Below, one piece after another: positions 1-7,614 of a DNA stretch of 19,296 nt. Made by a program: the position numbers and the translations under genes. The notes below the pieces were generated by a model, which was not told where the DNA came from, made no database searches, and saw nothing but the letters and a program-made list of their open reading frames with translations. The DNA comes from JAAYGT01 sp050252075 (GTDB lineage: Bacteria > Pseudomonadota > Gammaproteobacteria > Burkholderiales > Burkholderiaceae_B), in the NCBI GenBank assembly GCA_050252075.1, contig JBFWLP010000065.1, positions 1 through 19,296 on the forward strand, in the 5' to 3' direction. Numbering within the stretch: position 1 is the first letter of the stretch; each line of letters begins with the position of its first letter.

Positions 1-728
1 TGGGTAATGTCTTGCTGGGCGTGCCTTACCGGCTCGATGACGATCTGCGCATTTTCTATGATGGCAGCTTTTTGGGTTTGCTCAGCCCCTTTGCGTTGTT
101 GTGCGGGGTTGTATCCGTGGCCATGCTGGTTATGCACGGAGCGTCCTGGCTGCAGCTGAAAACCGAAGGAGTCGTTGCCGCGCGCGCGCGGGCGGTTGGC
201 ATGGCGGCGGCCTTGCTCATGGTCGTACTGTACGCTCTGGCCGGGTATGTTCTATGGTCTTTCATTGACGGCTATCGAATTACCAGCGATATCAACCCCG
301 GCGGCCCCTCGAATCCCGTTCAGAAAACCGTCGAGCTGGTGGCGGCCGGTTGGTTTGCCAACTACCAGCAGCATCCCTGGACGCTGCTGGCACCCGGGCT
401 GGGCTTGCTGGGCGGCCTGGGAGTGTTTGTTTTGTTGTTTCTGCGCATGAATGGCGCCGCTTTTGTGGCAGGCGCGCTGGCCATTGCCGGGGTTATCGGC
501 AGCATCGGTGCATCGATGTTTCCCATCATTCTGCCGTCGTCGGCACAGCCCAACAGCAGCCTGGCGGTCTGGGACGCTTCGTCCAGCCATTTAACCTTGT
601 TTATCATGCTGGTGGTGACGGTGTTTTTTATGCCCATCATTGTGGCCTACACCACTTGGGTGTATCGCGTGCTTTGGGGCAAGGTGTCGCCCGCTGATAT
701 CAGCGATGAAAGCAAGCACGCGTACTAG
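1..728 (+). CDS. cydB: Cytochrome bd ubiquinol oxidase subunit II (3' part)
   Basis: This is the C-terminal part of the second membrane subunit of the cytochrome bd quinol:oxygen oxidoreductase. The enzyme reduces oxygen to water at high affinity in the inner membrane. The gene is cut by the window edge: the reading frame is open from base 3, with a GNVLLGVPYRLDDDLRIFYDG stretch typical of the middle of CydB, then about 240 residues to a TAG at 726-728. At least four long hydrophobic helices are visible, with WDASSSHLTLFIMLVVTVFFMPIIVAYTTWVYRVLWGKV near the end, the usual CydB ending. Full-length CydB is about 380 residues, so roughly a third is missing. It is followed 23 bases later by cydX, which supports the assignment. 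A TTG at 12 is an artefactual start within a truncated gene. Confidence 0.96.
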   Translation, partial: GNVLLGVPYRLDDDLRIFYDGSFLGLLSPFALLCGVVSVAMLVMHGASWLQLKTEGVVAARARAVGMAAALLMVVLYALAGYVLWSFIDGYRITSDINPGGPSNPVQKTVELVAAGWFANYQQHPWTLLAPGLGLLGGLGVFVLLFLRMNGAAFVAGALAIAGVIGSIGASMFPIILPSSAQPNSSLAVWDASSSHLTLFIMLVVTVFFMPIIVAYTTWVYRVLWGKVSPADISDESKHAY

Positions 729-751
729 CAGTTATTCACCGAGAGAAAGCT

Positions 752-850
752 ATGTGGTACTTTTCCTGGATACTGGGTTTGGGGCTGGCGGCGGCGTTCG
801 CTGTATTGAACGCCATGTGGTATGAGCTCAAAGAGGACGACTCCCGGTAG
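752..850 (+). CDS. cydX: Cytochrome bd oxidase small subunit CydX
   Basis: This 32-residue ORF starts MWYFSWILGLGLAAAFAVLN and continues AMWYELKEDDSR. The MWYFSWILG start, the single hydrophobic helix and the Glu after the helix match the CydX/CbdX family (E. coli CydX begins MWYFAWILG). CydX binds CydAB and is needed for stable haem insertion and full oxidase activity. A GAGAG purine tract lies just upstream of the ATG, 23 bases after the cydB stop, so it is co-transcribed with cydB. It is short enough for automated annotation to miss it. Its last 23 bases overlap the 3' end of the convergent sulfurtransferase gene on the other strand. Identity is very likely from family motif, size and position. 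Confidence 0.93.
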   Translation: MWYFSWILGLGLAAAFAVLNAMWYELKEDDSR

Positions 851-1676
851 CCACCGGCCGCGATGCGCTGGAGCACCATTCGCTCCACGACCCGCCATAG
901 AGCCTGCTGCCGTGCAGTCCGGCCAGTTCCATGGCCAGTATGTTGTGGCAGGCGGTAACACCTGATCCACACTGGTTCACTACACGTGTTGCCGGTGTGG
1001 TGCCAAGAATTTCCAAGAACTCCTGCTTTAGCGTGCCCGGGTCTTTGAATTTGCCATTGTGCAGGTTTTGGGTGAACGGGCGGTTCAGTGCGCCCGGAAT
1101 GTGTCCGCCCACCGGGTCGATGGTTTCATCCTGCCCGGCATAGCGATTGGCGGCGCGGGCATCCACTACCAGAAAGTCGGCGGATGCCAGATTGTGCACG
1201 ACGGCGTTGACATCGACACAGGCGTTCGCCTTCCATTGCCAGGGGGAGTACCGCGAAGGGCTGAACGTGGGCACAGTGGTGCTGACCGGTTTGCCTTCGC
1301 GCTGCCAGGCGGCGAACCCGCCGTCGAGTACCGAGACCCGGGTATGGCCCACCGCGCGTAACAGCCACCATAAGCGTGCGGCAAATGCGCCGCTGTCGGC
1401 GTCGTAGGCTACAACGTGGTCTTGCGGCTGCAGCCCGCACGACTCAAGCCAAGCCACAAACGTTGCCGGATCCGGCAACGGATGGCGGCCGTTCGATCCG
1501 CTGGCAGGTGATGACAGGTTTTGGTCAAGGTGGGCGTGCAGGGCGGCGGGAATGTGGCCTTCCTGGTAGGACTTCACGCCGTTGTGCGGGTTGCCCAGGT
1601 CGTGACGGCAGTCGAAGATCCGCCATTCGGGGTGGGCGGCGATATCGGAGGGAGAAACGAGTAAGGGTGTAGTCAT
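828..1676 (-). CDS. sseA: Sulfurtransferase, 3-mercaptopyruvate/thiosulfate type (two rhodanese domains)
   Basis: The 282-residue product has two tandem rhodanese domains. The N-terminal inactive one (about 5-130) contains IFDCRHDLGNP and GHIPAALHAHLD. The C-terminal active one (about 155-275) contains VVDARAANRY and the active loop CGSGVTA with the persulfide cysteine at C236. A CG[ST]GVTA loop is typical of mercaptopyruvate sulfurtransferases, though the substrate (mercaptopyruvate or thiosulfate) cannot be fixed by sequence. It transfers sulfane sulfur to cyanide or thiols in the cytoplasm. The start has no clear Shine-Dalgarno sequence. It begins 49 bases after the exonuclease gene on the same strand and could be the last cistron of that run. 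The final residues SRPL are encoded by DNA that is also the end of cydX on the other strand, so the two 3' ends overlap by 23 bp. Confidence 0.93.
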   Translation of the reverse strand: MTTPLLVSPSDIAAHPEWRIFDCRHDLGNPHNGVKSYQEGHIPAALHAHLDQNLSSPASGSNGRHPLPDPATFVAWLESCGLQPQDHVVAYDADSGAFAARLWWLLRAVGHTRVSVLDGGFAAWQREGKPVSTTVPTFSPSRYSPWQWKANACVDVNAVVHNLASADFLVVDARAANRYAGQDETIDPVGGHIPGALNRPFTQNLHNGKFKDPGTLKQEFLEILGTTPATRVVNQCGSGVTACHNILAMELAGLHGSRLYGGSWSEWCSSASRPVATGSRPL

Positions 1677-1725
1677 TGCAGATACAGTGGCAAAAGTTTT
1701 GGGTTGATGGGTAAATCTACCATGC

Positions 1726-3246
1726 TTAGCGATTTACATCTTTCAGCAGGCGGCTGTGCCGGCGCATTGCTTCGAGCAATTGCCCGAATGTTTCGAGCCC
1801 CCGGTCTTGCAATGCCGGAAGAAGTTTAAGGAAGGCGTCTGCCGTGGCAATGGTGTCGCCCAGCGCGGTGTGGCGGGCACTGTCGGGTATGTGAATGCCA
1901 AGGCGGTGCGCCAGGGCGTCCAGGCTGTGGCTTTCGCTTTGCCCATAAACAATCGCCGACAGCAGTATGGTGTCGAGTACCGGGTTCTCGAATGAACAGC
2001 CGATACGTGCTTCGTGTTTACGTAAAAATGCCATATCGAAGGGTGCGTTGTGGGCCACCAGAACGGCGTCTTTGGCAAAGTGGTGGAACCGTTTTCCCAC
2101 GACATCGATCTGGGGCGCGCGCGCCACAGCGGTTTCGGTGATCCCGTGAATTTGTGTGGCCACTGCGGGTATGGCGCGCCCGGGATTGACGTAGGCATCG
2201 AATATTTCATTGTCGATGCGTTTGCCATTCACGATACGGACAGCGGCAATTTGCACAATTTCGTCGTCTTTGTTGGGAAGCAGGCCGGTGGTTTCGGTGT
2301 CAAACACCACAAACACCAGATCGCTCAGGCGACAGGCATAAATTTCGGCAGTGCGGGCTTTGGACAGTAGTTCGAAATCGTACACGGCAGTACGCGGGGC
2401 GCGGTGGAACGGCAGCCTGGATGTTCGGGGTTCCGGCCCTTGTGACAACAGATAAGGCTCGCCCAATGTCAAGACATAGCCTGGGCCGTTGCCGGCGTCC
2501 TGGGGCGACGCATTGTCGACAAGTAGCCGCATTTTCACGGCGATATAGCGCTCGTTGTGCGCCAGCGCGCATTGAAATTCGCAAAGGGCATCCGGCTGAC
2601 CGGCGGCCAGCAAGCGTTCATAATTGGCCCGCAGCACTTCTTCGTTCAGGTAATCAAAGATGGGTCGATAAAGGCCGGGGGTGGAAGATCCCCCGGCGGC
2701 TTGATCCAGGTTGGCCGCGGCCTGGCCGTTGTAGAAAACCACCTGATGCCGTGCGGAGCACAGCACGACCCCGACAGGAACGTCGGCGAGCAGGGTTTCC
2801 AGGCGCTCTTTTTCGGCAGCCAGGCGGGCGGTTTCCCGGGAAACCGCCTCGGCCAGGGCACTGCGCGTTTCGCTCAGGTACCGTGTGACCGTGGCTGCGG
2901 CAGGAGCCAGATCACCCAGGTAGCGACCCATGGCGGGGTCAATATCGACGCGGATGTCGGTATGGGTGCGCGCACGCATGTTGCCGGCGAGCCGCTCGAT
3001 AGGCTTGGCAACATGATCGTCGAATAGCAGCCATACGCCGGCGACCAGCACAAAAATGCAGAACCCGGCAACGACGCCGACCACCACCATTTCATCCATG
3101 GCTTGCGGATCGGCCAGACGTCGATACCCGACCACCAGAGCGAATGTTAGTGCGGCCAGGCTTCCCGCCGCCACGAGGGCGAAGAATAGAAATACCCGCA
3201 CGCGCAAGCTGAGCTGTCGCAGCCGGCTGCGGGTTCGGACGCCCAT
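1726..3246 (-). CDS. Membrane-anchored PAS/DnaQ-like 3'-5' exonuclease (DEDDh)
   Basis: The product (506 residues from the start chosen) has two transmembrane helices (about 17-40 and 52-77) with almost no periplasmic loop. A HAMP-like segment (HVAKPIERLAGNM, about 78-130) and a coiled-coil stretch follow. A PAS-like domain spans about 148-260 (VPVGVVLCSARHQVVFYNGQAA). The C-terminal DEDDh exonuclease domain (about 310-480) has the complete motif set: D316 and E318 in FDTETTG, D404 in HNAPFD, and H459 and D464 in HTALGD. The fold is that of DNA polymerase III epsilon/RNase T enzymes, which remove nucleotides from 3' ends using two metal ions; the true substrate is unknown. ATG at 3246 is preferred because AGGCGG lies 7 bases upstream and overlaps the stop of the preceding gene. 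An in-frame ATG at 3312 would add 22 residues and overlap that gene by 56 bp. Confidence 0.9.
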   Translation of the reverse strand: MGVRTRSRLRQLSLRVRVFLFFALVAAGSLAALTFALVVGYRRLADPQAMDEMVVVGVVAGFCIFVLVAGVWLLFDDHVAKPIERLAGNMRARTHTDIRVDIDPAMGRYLGDLAPAAATVTRYLSETRSALAEAVSRETARLAAEKERLETLLADVPVGVVLCSARHQVVFYNGQAAANLDQAAGGSSTPGLYRPIFDYLNEEVLRANYERLLAAGQPDALCEFQCALAHNERYIAVKMRLLVDNASPQDAGNGPGYVLTLGEPYLLSQGPEPRTSRLPFHRAPRTAVYDFELLSKARTAEIYACRLSDLVFVVFDTETTGLLPNKDDEIVQIAAVRIVNGKRIDNEIFDAYVNPGRAIPAVATQIHGITETAVARAPQIDVVGKRFHHFAKDAVLVAHNAPFDMAFLRKHEARIGCSFENPVLDTILLSAIVYGQSESHSLDALAHRLGIHIPDSARHTALGDTIATADAFLKLLPALQDRGLETFGQLLEAMRRHSRLLKDVNR

Positions 3247-3256
3247 GACATACCGC

Positions 3257-3778
3257 CTAACACGCCGCCACAAAGAGCGGGTCGGCGGGTGCAATGGGTA
3301 TCCATTGACCATCGGTTAGCTGCCCGTCAGCGGACAGGTGGGCGGCCCCGGCCAGAGTAACCTGCCGCTGCTGCTTGCAGTCGAGCGCGACAGGAACCAG
3401 GCGGGTGTTTTGCCAACGCTCGACCAGCACCAGATTGGCACGGACCAAGTGCGGTAGTTGGTCGGAACGCTGGATCGCGTTTTTGTCGAGCGCCGCAAAA
3501 CGTACGATAACGGGTCGCAGGTAGGTCCAGGGCGCCCAGGGGGCGGAACGTTCGCCTTGCGCCACAATGACCATGCTGGCGGGAAGGGTACGGGTGATCC
3601 GGTCGAACCAGGTGTATTCGTTCCAGATGGAAAACACAATCATGGTGGCGCCGATGGCGGCAGGCATGGACCAGCGTGGCAACGGGCGCTGCTTGCGGCG
3701 CAGGTAACGTTGGGCAATAAAAACAAGGCAGGCGGCAAAGGCGCCCGCCGCGAGCATGGAAAGAATATCAACCCACAT
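3257..3778 (-). CDS. Hypothetical two-helix membrane protein
   Basis: The 173-residue protein has an N-terminal hydrophobic helix (about 5-24), a short basic stretch (RRKQRPLPR), a second helix (about 38-55) and then a soluble C-terminal domain of about 115 residues. It has no catalytic motif that I recognise. The segment WNEYTWFDRITRTLP just after helix 2 is aromatic-rich and may mark a family. By the positive-inside rule the basic loop is cytoplasmic, so the C-terminal domain is probably periplasmic. It lies between the DUF294 gene (94 bases upstream) and the exonuclease gene, which it nearly touches; the exonuclease Shine-Dalgarno sequence overlaps its TAG stop. CGGGT lies just upstream of the ATG. 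Spacing suggests translational coupling and a shared role with the exonuclease. I cannot name a function. Confidence 0.75.
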   Translation of the reverse strand: MWVDILSMLAAGAFAACLVFIAQRYLRRKQRPLPRWSMPAAIGATMIVFSIWNEYTWFDRITRTLPASMVIVAQGERSAPWAPWTYLRPVIVRFAALDKNAIQRSDQLPHLVRANLVLVERWQNTRLVPVALDCKQQRQVTLAGAAHLSADGQLTDGQWIPIAPADPLFVAAC

Positions 3779-3872
3779 ACCGACCCGTTTGTTGGCAAAG
3801 CTTGATTATGGCGTGTTTGGCAGCGTTTGTTTATTGGTACAACAACTAGGGGCCCGGATGGTGGTAGGCGGA

Positions 3873-5702
3873 TCACCGGTTTAGGCCCTTGCTGCGCCCG
3901 AGCGCCGACTGCATGGTTCGCACGACAACGAAGGCGTCGCGCAGATGGTTGCGCTCGAAGTCGGACAGATCGGATGGGGCCAGATAATTGCTTGGCTTCT
4001 TGCCGGCACGTATCTGCCCGGCCTGGTTTTCCAGGCGGGTCAGGGCGATCATGTCGTAGGCTTCGATGAGGTCGCGCATGCCCGACGGCGATATGACCCC
4101 GGCGCTGCCGGCAGCCAGCAGGCGCGCGCGTGTGTTGGCCGGTGTTAGCTGCCCTTGAAGCGCGTACACACGGGCCAGATCGGTGACCGGAATGACGCCA
4201 CTGTGTTTTAGGTCGATGTGGTCGCGATGAGGGCCGGAGCGCACGGTGGAAAATCCCCGGATCAGGCCCAGAGGAGGGGCGTGCTTCAGGCTGTTCGCCA
4301 CCATATGGGCGACAAAAATCGAGTTTCTGGACGCGGCTTCCAGGGTTTGGGCCTGCAGGCTCTGAAACAGATGTGTGGCGCCGCTGATGGGGCGCAAATC
4401 GAACATCACCGAGGCAAGCATGTGCGATTCGGGCTTGTGAGTGACCGCCCATTCGTGGAAATAGTGCCGCCAGACATGTACAGGCTGTCGCCAGCGAGGG
4501 TTGGAGGCCATCATGTCGCCCGGACAATACACGTAACCGCAGGCGTTCAGCCCGTCGCATACACGCCGGGCCAGTTCCTCAAAATACGGCATATGGTCTG
4601 CCCGGACGCTGTCGTCGAGAAACAGGCAATTGTCCTGGTCTGACACGCCGGTTTGCTCCTGGCGACCCTGGCTGCCGCAGGCCAGCCACAGATAAGGTAC
4701 AGGGGCAGGGCCCAGTTCGGCATGCGCCAGTGCCAGCAAGCGGCGGGTGACGGCATCGGTGATGTCGGTGATCAAACGGGTAATGACTTCATGGCTGGAG
4801 TGCGTTCCCACCAGCTGCACCAGCAGTTGCGGAATGCGGTCGGTAACGCGGCGCATGTGATCGGCACTGCTCGCCCGGGCCACATCGCGTACCAGGGCCG
4901 AGGCACTGACGGCCTGGAACCGGGTGAGGTCGGTTTGTGTAATCATGCCCACAAAACGTCCTTGGTCCACTATGGGCAAATGGCCAACCTTGTGCTCCAG
5001 CATGACGTGCAGCACATCGGAGCCCAGGGCAGAGGACGGAAGTGAGACCGGATTGGCCGACATGACCCGTGCGACGGGGGTGGACGGATCGAGACCTTCG
5101 GCAACGACACGGTTCGCAAGATCGCGTACGGTGATCAACCCCAGCAGTTCCGAGGTGTCGGGATGGATGACGCCCAGTGAGGACACATGCGCATTACGCA
5201 TCTGGCGGGCGGCGTTGGACACTGTGGTTTCGGGGATGCACGCCAGCGGTGAGCGTGCCAGCAGGTCGGCTACTTTCTGTGTTGCCAGATCGGTGGTGCG
5301 TGCGTCGGTGTGGCGTGAGCGACTGAAAAAACGTTCGACGGTGGGCGATTGTTTCAGCAGTTCCAGAAAGTGCTGTGCGGGCAGCAGAAGCAGGCTGCTT
5401 TCCTGGGAGGCTCTTGCCGTGGTGGCCGCCAAACCATCACGCAGCAACCCGCGTTCGCCGAAAGTGTGGCGACTACCCAGCGATGATACAAAAGCACCAT
5501 TGGGGTCCAGAATTTCAATCTGGCCTGACACGATGATGTACAAGCCCTCGATGGGTTTTCCGGCGTGATAGATCGTGGTTCCGGCAGTGACTCTTATGGG
5601 GCGCATGTGGCGAGCCAGGGCGGCAAGATCGCCGGGCGCGAGGTCATCGTACGGGGGAACAGATTGCAGAAAACTTGCAATGGCTTCAGAGGTTTGTTCC
5701 AT
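3873..5702 (-). CDS. Putative nucleotidyltransferase with cNMP-binding, CBS-pair and DUF294 domains
   Basis: The 609-residue cytoplasmic protein has a cyclic-nucleotide-binding/Crp-like domain (about 20-125, with GLYIIVSGQIEI and FGERGLL), a pair of CBS domains (about 145-265) and a DUF294 nucleotidyltransferase-like domain (about 300-450). A DUF294 C-terminal region runs to the end. The nucleotidyltransferase motif is intact: G343-S344, R347, E349, then D355 and D357 (SDQDN), as in GlnD-type enzymes. CBS pairs often bind AMP, ATP or SAM. The expected activity is transfer of a nucleotide to an unknown acceptor. ATG at 5702 is chosen because CAGGGT lies just upstream. A GTG at 5756 would place a perfect hairpin inside the coding region. 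It follows the symporter gene, with a terminator-like hairpin in between, and precedes the membrane protein/exonuclease pair. Confidence 0.88.
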   Translation of the reverse strand: MEQTSEAIASFLQSVPPYDDLAPGDLAALARHMRPIRVTAGTTIYHAGKPIEGLYIIVSGQIEILDPNGAFVSSLGSRHTFGERGLLRDGLAATTARASQESSLLLLPAQHFLELLKQSPTVERFFSRSRHTDARTTDLATQKVADLLARSPLACIPETTVSNAARQMRNAHVSSLGVIHPDTSELLGLITVRDLANRVVAEGLDPSTPVARVMSANPVSLPSSALGSDVLHVMLEHKVGHLPIVDQGRFVGMITQTDLTRFQAVSASALVRDVARASSADHMRRVTDRIPQLLVQLVGTHSSHEVITRLITDITDAVTRRLLALAHAELGPAPVPYLWLACGSQGRQEQTGVSDQDNCLFLDDSVRADHMPYFEELARRVCDGLNACGYVYCPGDMMASNPRWRQPVHVWRHYFHEWAVTHKPESHMLASVMFDLRPISGATHLFQSLQAQTLEAASRNSIFVAHMVANSLKHAPPLGLIRGFSTVRSGPHRDHIDLKHSGVIPVTDLARVYALQGQLTPANTRARLLAAGSAGVISPSGMRDLIEAYDMIALTRLENQAGQIRAGKKPSNYLAPSDLSDFERNHLRDAFVVVRTMQSALGRSKGLNR

Positions 5703-5720
5703 ACCGACCCTGTAAAACAA

Positions 5721-5746
5721 CCGGCAGGCCGGTGTCGGCCTGCCGG
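5721..5746 (-). terminator. Terminator-like hairpin between symporter and DUF294 genes
   Basis: CCGGCAGGCC at 5721-5730 and GGCCTGCCGG at 5737-5746 are perfect 10-bp arms around a 6-base loop. Read on the minus strand, the stem is followed at once by TTGTTTTAC. That is the form of an intrinsic terminator with an interrupted U tract. It lies after the symporter stop (5770) and before the DUF294 ATG (5702), inside a same-strand gene run, so it probably attenuates read-through or stabilises the 3' end of the upstream message. Confidence 0.7.
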
Positions 5747-5769
5747 GTAGTGGCACCAGGTGTTACGCG

Positions 5770-7596
5770 TTAATGATGCGTTGCCGCACCGGCCCCCTTG
5801 GGAATGCGGATCGATTCAACCAGATCTTGCACATGTTGCGGCGGTTCCTCGGTGGCCGAAGAAACCAGGAATGCCACGACAAAGTTCACCAGTGCCCCGA
5901 TCGCCCCGATGGAAAGCGGGGAAATACCGAACACATAGTGGGCGGCGGTGTCGGGCAGGTTGTTGGTGCCGGGAATGAAGAACCAGCCCTTATACACGAA
6001 GATGTAGACCGCAGTGAATACCAGGCCCACGAACATACCCGCGATGGCTCCTTGCTTGTTGACACGCTTCGAGAAGATGCCCATCATGAGCGCCGGGAAA
6101 ATGGTGGCGGCGGCCAGACCGAAGGCCAGTGCCACCACCTGCGCCGCAAACCCCGGCGGATTCAGCCCCAGCCAAGTGGCCACCACAATGGCGAACGTCA
6201 TGGAAATACGTGCTGCAGTCAGTTCACCCTTTTCGGTGATATTCGGGTTGATAGTTCCTTTAATAAGATCGTGGGAAATGGCCGATGATATGGCCAGCAG
6301 CAATCCGGCTGCCGTTGACAGTGCCGCTGCCAGCGCCCCTGCCGCCACCAGCGCAATCACCCAACCCGGCAGGGCGGCAATTTCAGGGTTCGCCAGCACC
6401 ATGATGTCGTTATCGACCTTGGTGAGCTCGTTACCTTTCCAGCCTTTTTCAGCTGCTATTTTCTGAATGGGGCTGTCCGCCGGGGCCTTGTCGTTATAGT
6501 ACTGAATGCGACCGTCGCCGTTCTTGTCTTCCATGGCCAGCAGTCCGGTGGCTTCCCAGGTACGGATCCAGGACAGTTCGGGTTTGCTGTCGATGTCGGC
6601 ACGCGAGAGTGCTTCGCCGCTGGTGGCGGTGGCTGTAACAGCAGCAGGCCAGAACGTAGTGGTGAGGTTAAGGCGTGCCATGGAGCCCACGGCCGGGGCT
6701 ACGGTATACAGCAAGGCGATGAACACCAGTGCCCAGCCGGCCGAAGAGCGAGCGTCGGCAACCTTGGGTACCGTGAAAAAGCGAATGATCACGTGGGGCA
6801 AACCTGCTGTACCGATCATGAGCGAGAGCGTGAACAGGAACATGTTCAGCATATTCGGGCTGTTGGCTGTGTAGGCCGTGAACCCCAGTTCGGTGACCAC
6901 CTGGTTCAGTTTCGCCAGCAACGTGATCTCGCCCCCGCTGGGCGCGTAGCTGCCGATCAGGCCAAGCTGGGGCAGGAACGAGCCGGTAAGATGCAGCGAA
7001 ATGAAGATTGCCGGTACCGTGTAGGCGATGATGAGCACAATATACTGAGCCACTTGTGTATAGGTGATGCCCTTCATGCCGCCGAACACGGCGTACACGA
7101 ATACAATGGCGGCACCGATATACAGGCCTATGTCGGTGGATACTTCGAGAAAGCGCGAGAACGTGACACCCACACCCCGCATCTGACCGATCACGTAGGT
7201 AATGGAGATGACGATCAGGCATACGACGGCCAGCAGGCGGGCTCCGGTGGAGTAGAAACGGTCGCCGATGAACTCCGGGACAGTGAATTTGCCGAATTTA
7301 CGCAAGTACGGTGCCAGCAACATGGCCAACAGCACATAGCCGCCTGTCCAACCCATCAGGAAGGCTGATTGGGTGTAGCCCCCCGCAGGGGCCAGGGCAA
7401 TAATGCCGGCCATGGAAATGAATGATGCGGCGGACATCCAGTCGGCGGCGGTAGCCATACCGTTTGCTACCGGGCTGACGCCTTGGCCGGCGGCGTAGAA
7501 CTCGGATGTGGTGCCGGCGCGTGCCCAAACGGCGATACCCACGTAAATAGCGAAGGTGATGCCCACAAATATAAGGTTTAACGTGAATTGATCCAT
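5770..7596 (-). CDS. Sodium:solute symporter large subunit, ActP-like (VC_2705 subfamily)
   Basis: The 608-residue inner-membrane protein belongs to the solute:sodium symporter (SSS/SLC5) family. About thirteen hydrophobic helices are expected. The N-terminal part has the family sequence FYAAGQGVSPVANGMATAADWMSAASFISMAGIIAL. The AALSTAAGLLLAISSAISHD segment is characteristic of ActP-type carriers. A long hydrophilic insertion (about 330-400) contains D357-K-N-G-D-G-R-I, which resembles an EF-hand/dockerin calcium loop. Relatives import acetate or other short carboxylates, but the substrate here cannot be told from sequence, so I do not use the symbol actP. AGGAAGGGG precedes the ATG. It starts 18 bases after the DUF4212 gene, its expected partner subunit. 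Confidence 0.93.
   Translation of the reverse strand: MDQFTLNLIFVGITFAIYVGIAVWARAGTTSEFYAAGQGVSPVANGMATAADWMSAASFISMAGIIALAPAGGYTQSAFLMGWTGGYVLLAMLLAPYLRKFGKFTVPEFIGDRFYSTGARLLAVVCLIVISITYVIGQMRGVGVTFSRFLEVSTDIGLYIGAAIVFVYAVFGGMKGITYTQVAQYIVLIIAYTVPAIFISLHLTGSFLPQLGLIGSYAPSGGEITLLAKLNQVVTELGFTAYTANSPNMLNMFLFTLSLMIGTAGLPHVIIRFFTVPKVADARSSAGWALVFIALLYTVAPAVGSMARLNLTTTFWPAAVTATATSGEALSRADIDSKPELSWIRTWEATGLLAMEDKNGDGRIQYYNDKAPADSPIQKIAAEKGWKGNELTKVDNDIMVLANPEIAALPGWVIALVAAGALAAALSTAAGLLLAISSAISHDLIKGTINPNITEKGELTAARISMTFAIVVATWLGLNPPGFAAQVVALAFGLAAATIFPALMMGIFSKRVNKQGAIAGMFVGLVFTAVYIFVYKGWFFIPGTNNLPDTAAHYVFGISPLSIGAIGALVNFVVAFLVSSATEEPPQHVQDLVESIRIPKGAGAATHH
6493..6528 (-). other. EF-hand-like loop encoded within the symporter
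   Basis: Codons 357-368 of the symporter encode D-K-N-G-D-G-R-I-Q-Y-Y-N. Positions 1, 3, 5 and 6 and the hydrophobic position 8 fit an EF-hand loop (DxNxDGxI). The usual acidic residue at position 12 is Asn, so the site may bind calcium weakly or not at all. It lies in a hydrophilic insertion between membrane helices. Confidence 0.55.
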
Positions 7597-7614
7597 AATG
7601 GTTGCCCCTTCCTG

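Noticed and set aside
1743..2228. 161-codon minus-strand ORF inside the exonuclease gene
   Set aside because: It is a frame shadow of the exonuclease domain; the true frame has the full DEDDh motif set.
3640..4560. 306-codon minus-strand ORF overlapping the DUF294 and membrane-protein genes
   Set aside because: It is out of frame with two well-supported genes on the same strand, its product is Arg/Pro/His-rich with no motif, and it is explained by GC-rich codon use in the real frames.
5700..5756. Upstream GTG start for the DUF294 protein
   Set aside because: It would put the perfect 10-bp hairpin inside the coding region and add residues unrelated to the cNMP domain; the ATG at 5702 has its own ribosome site.
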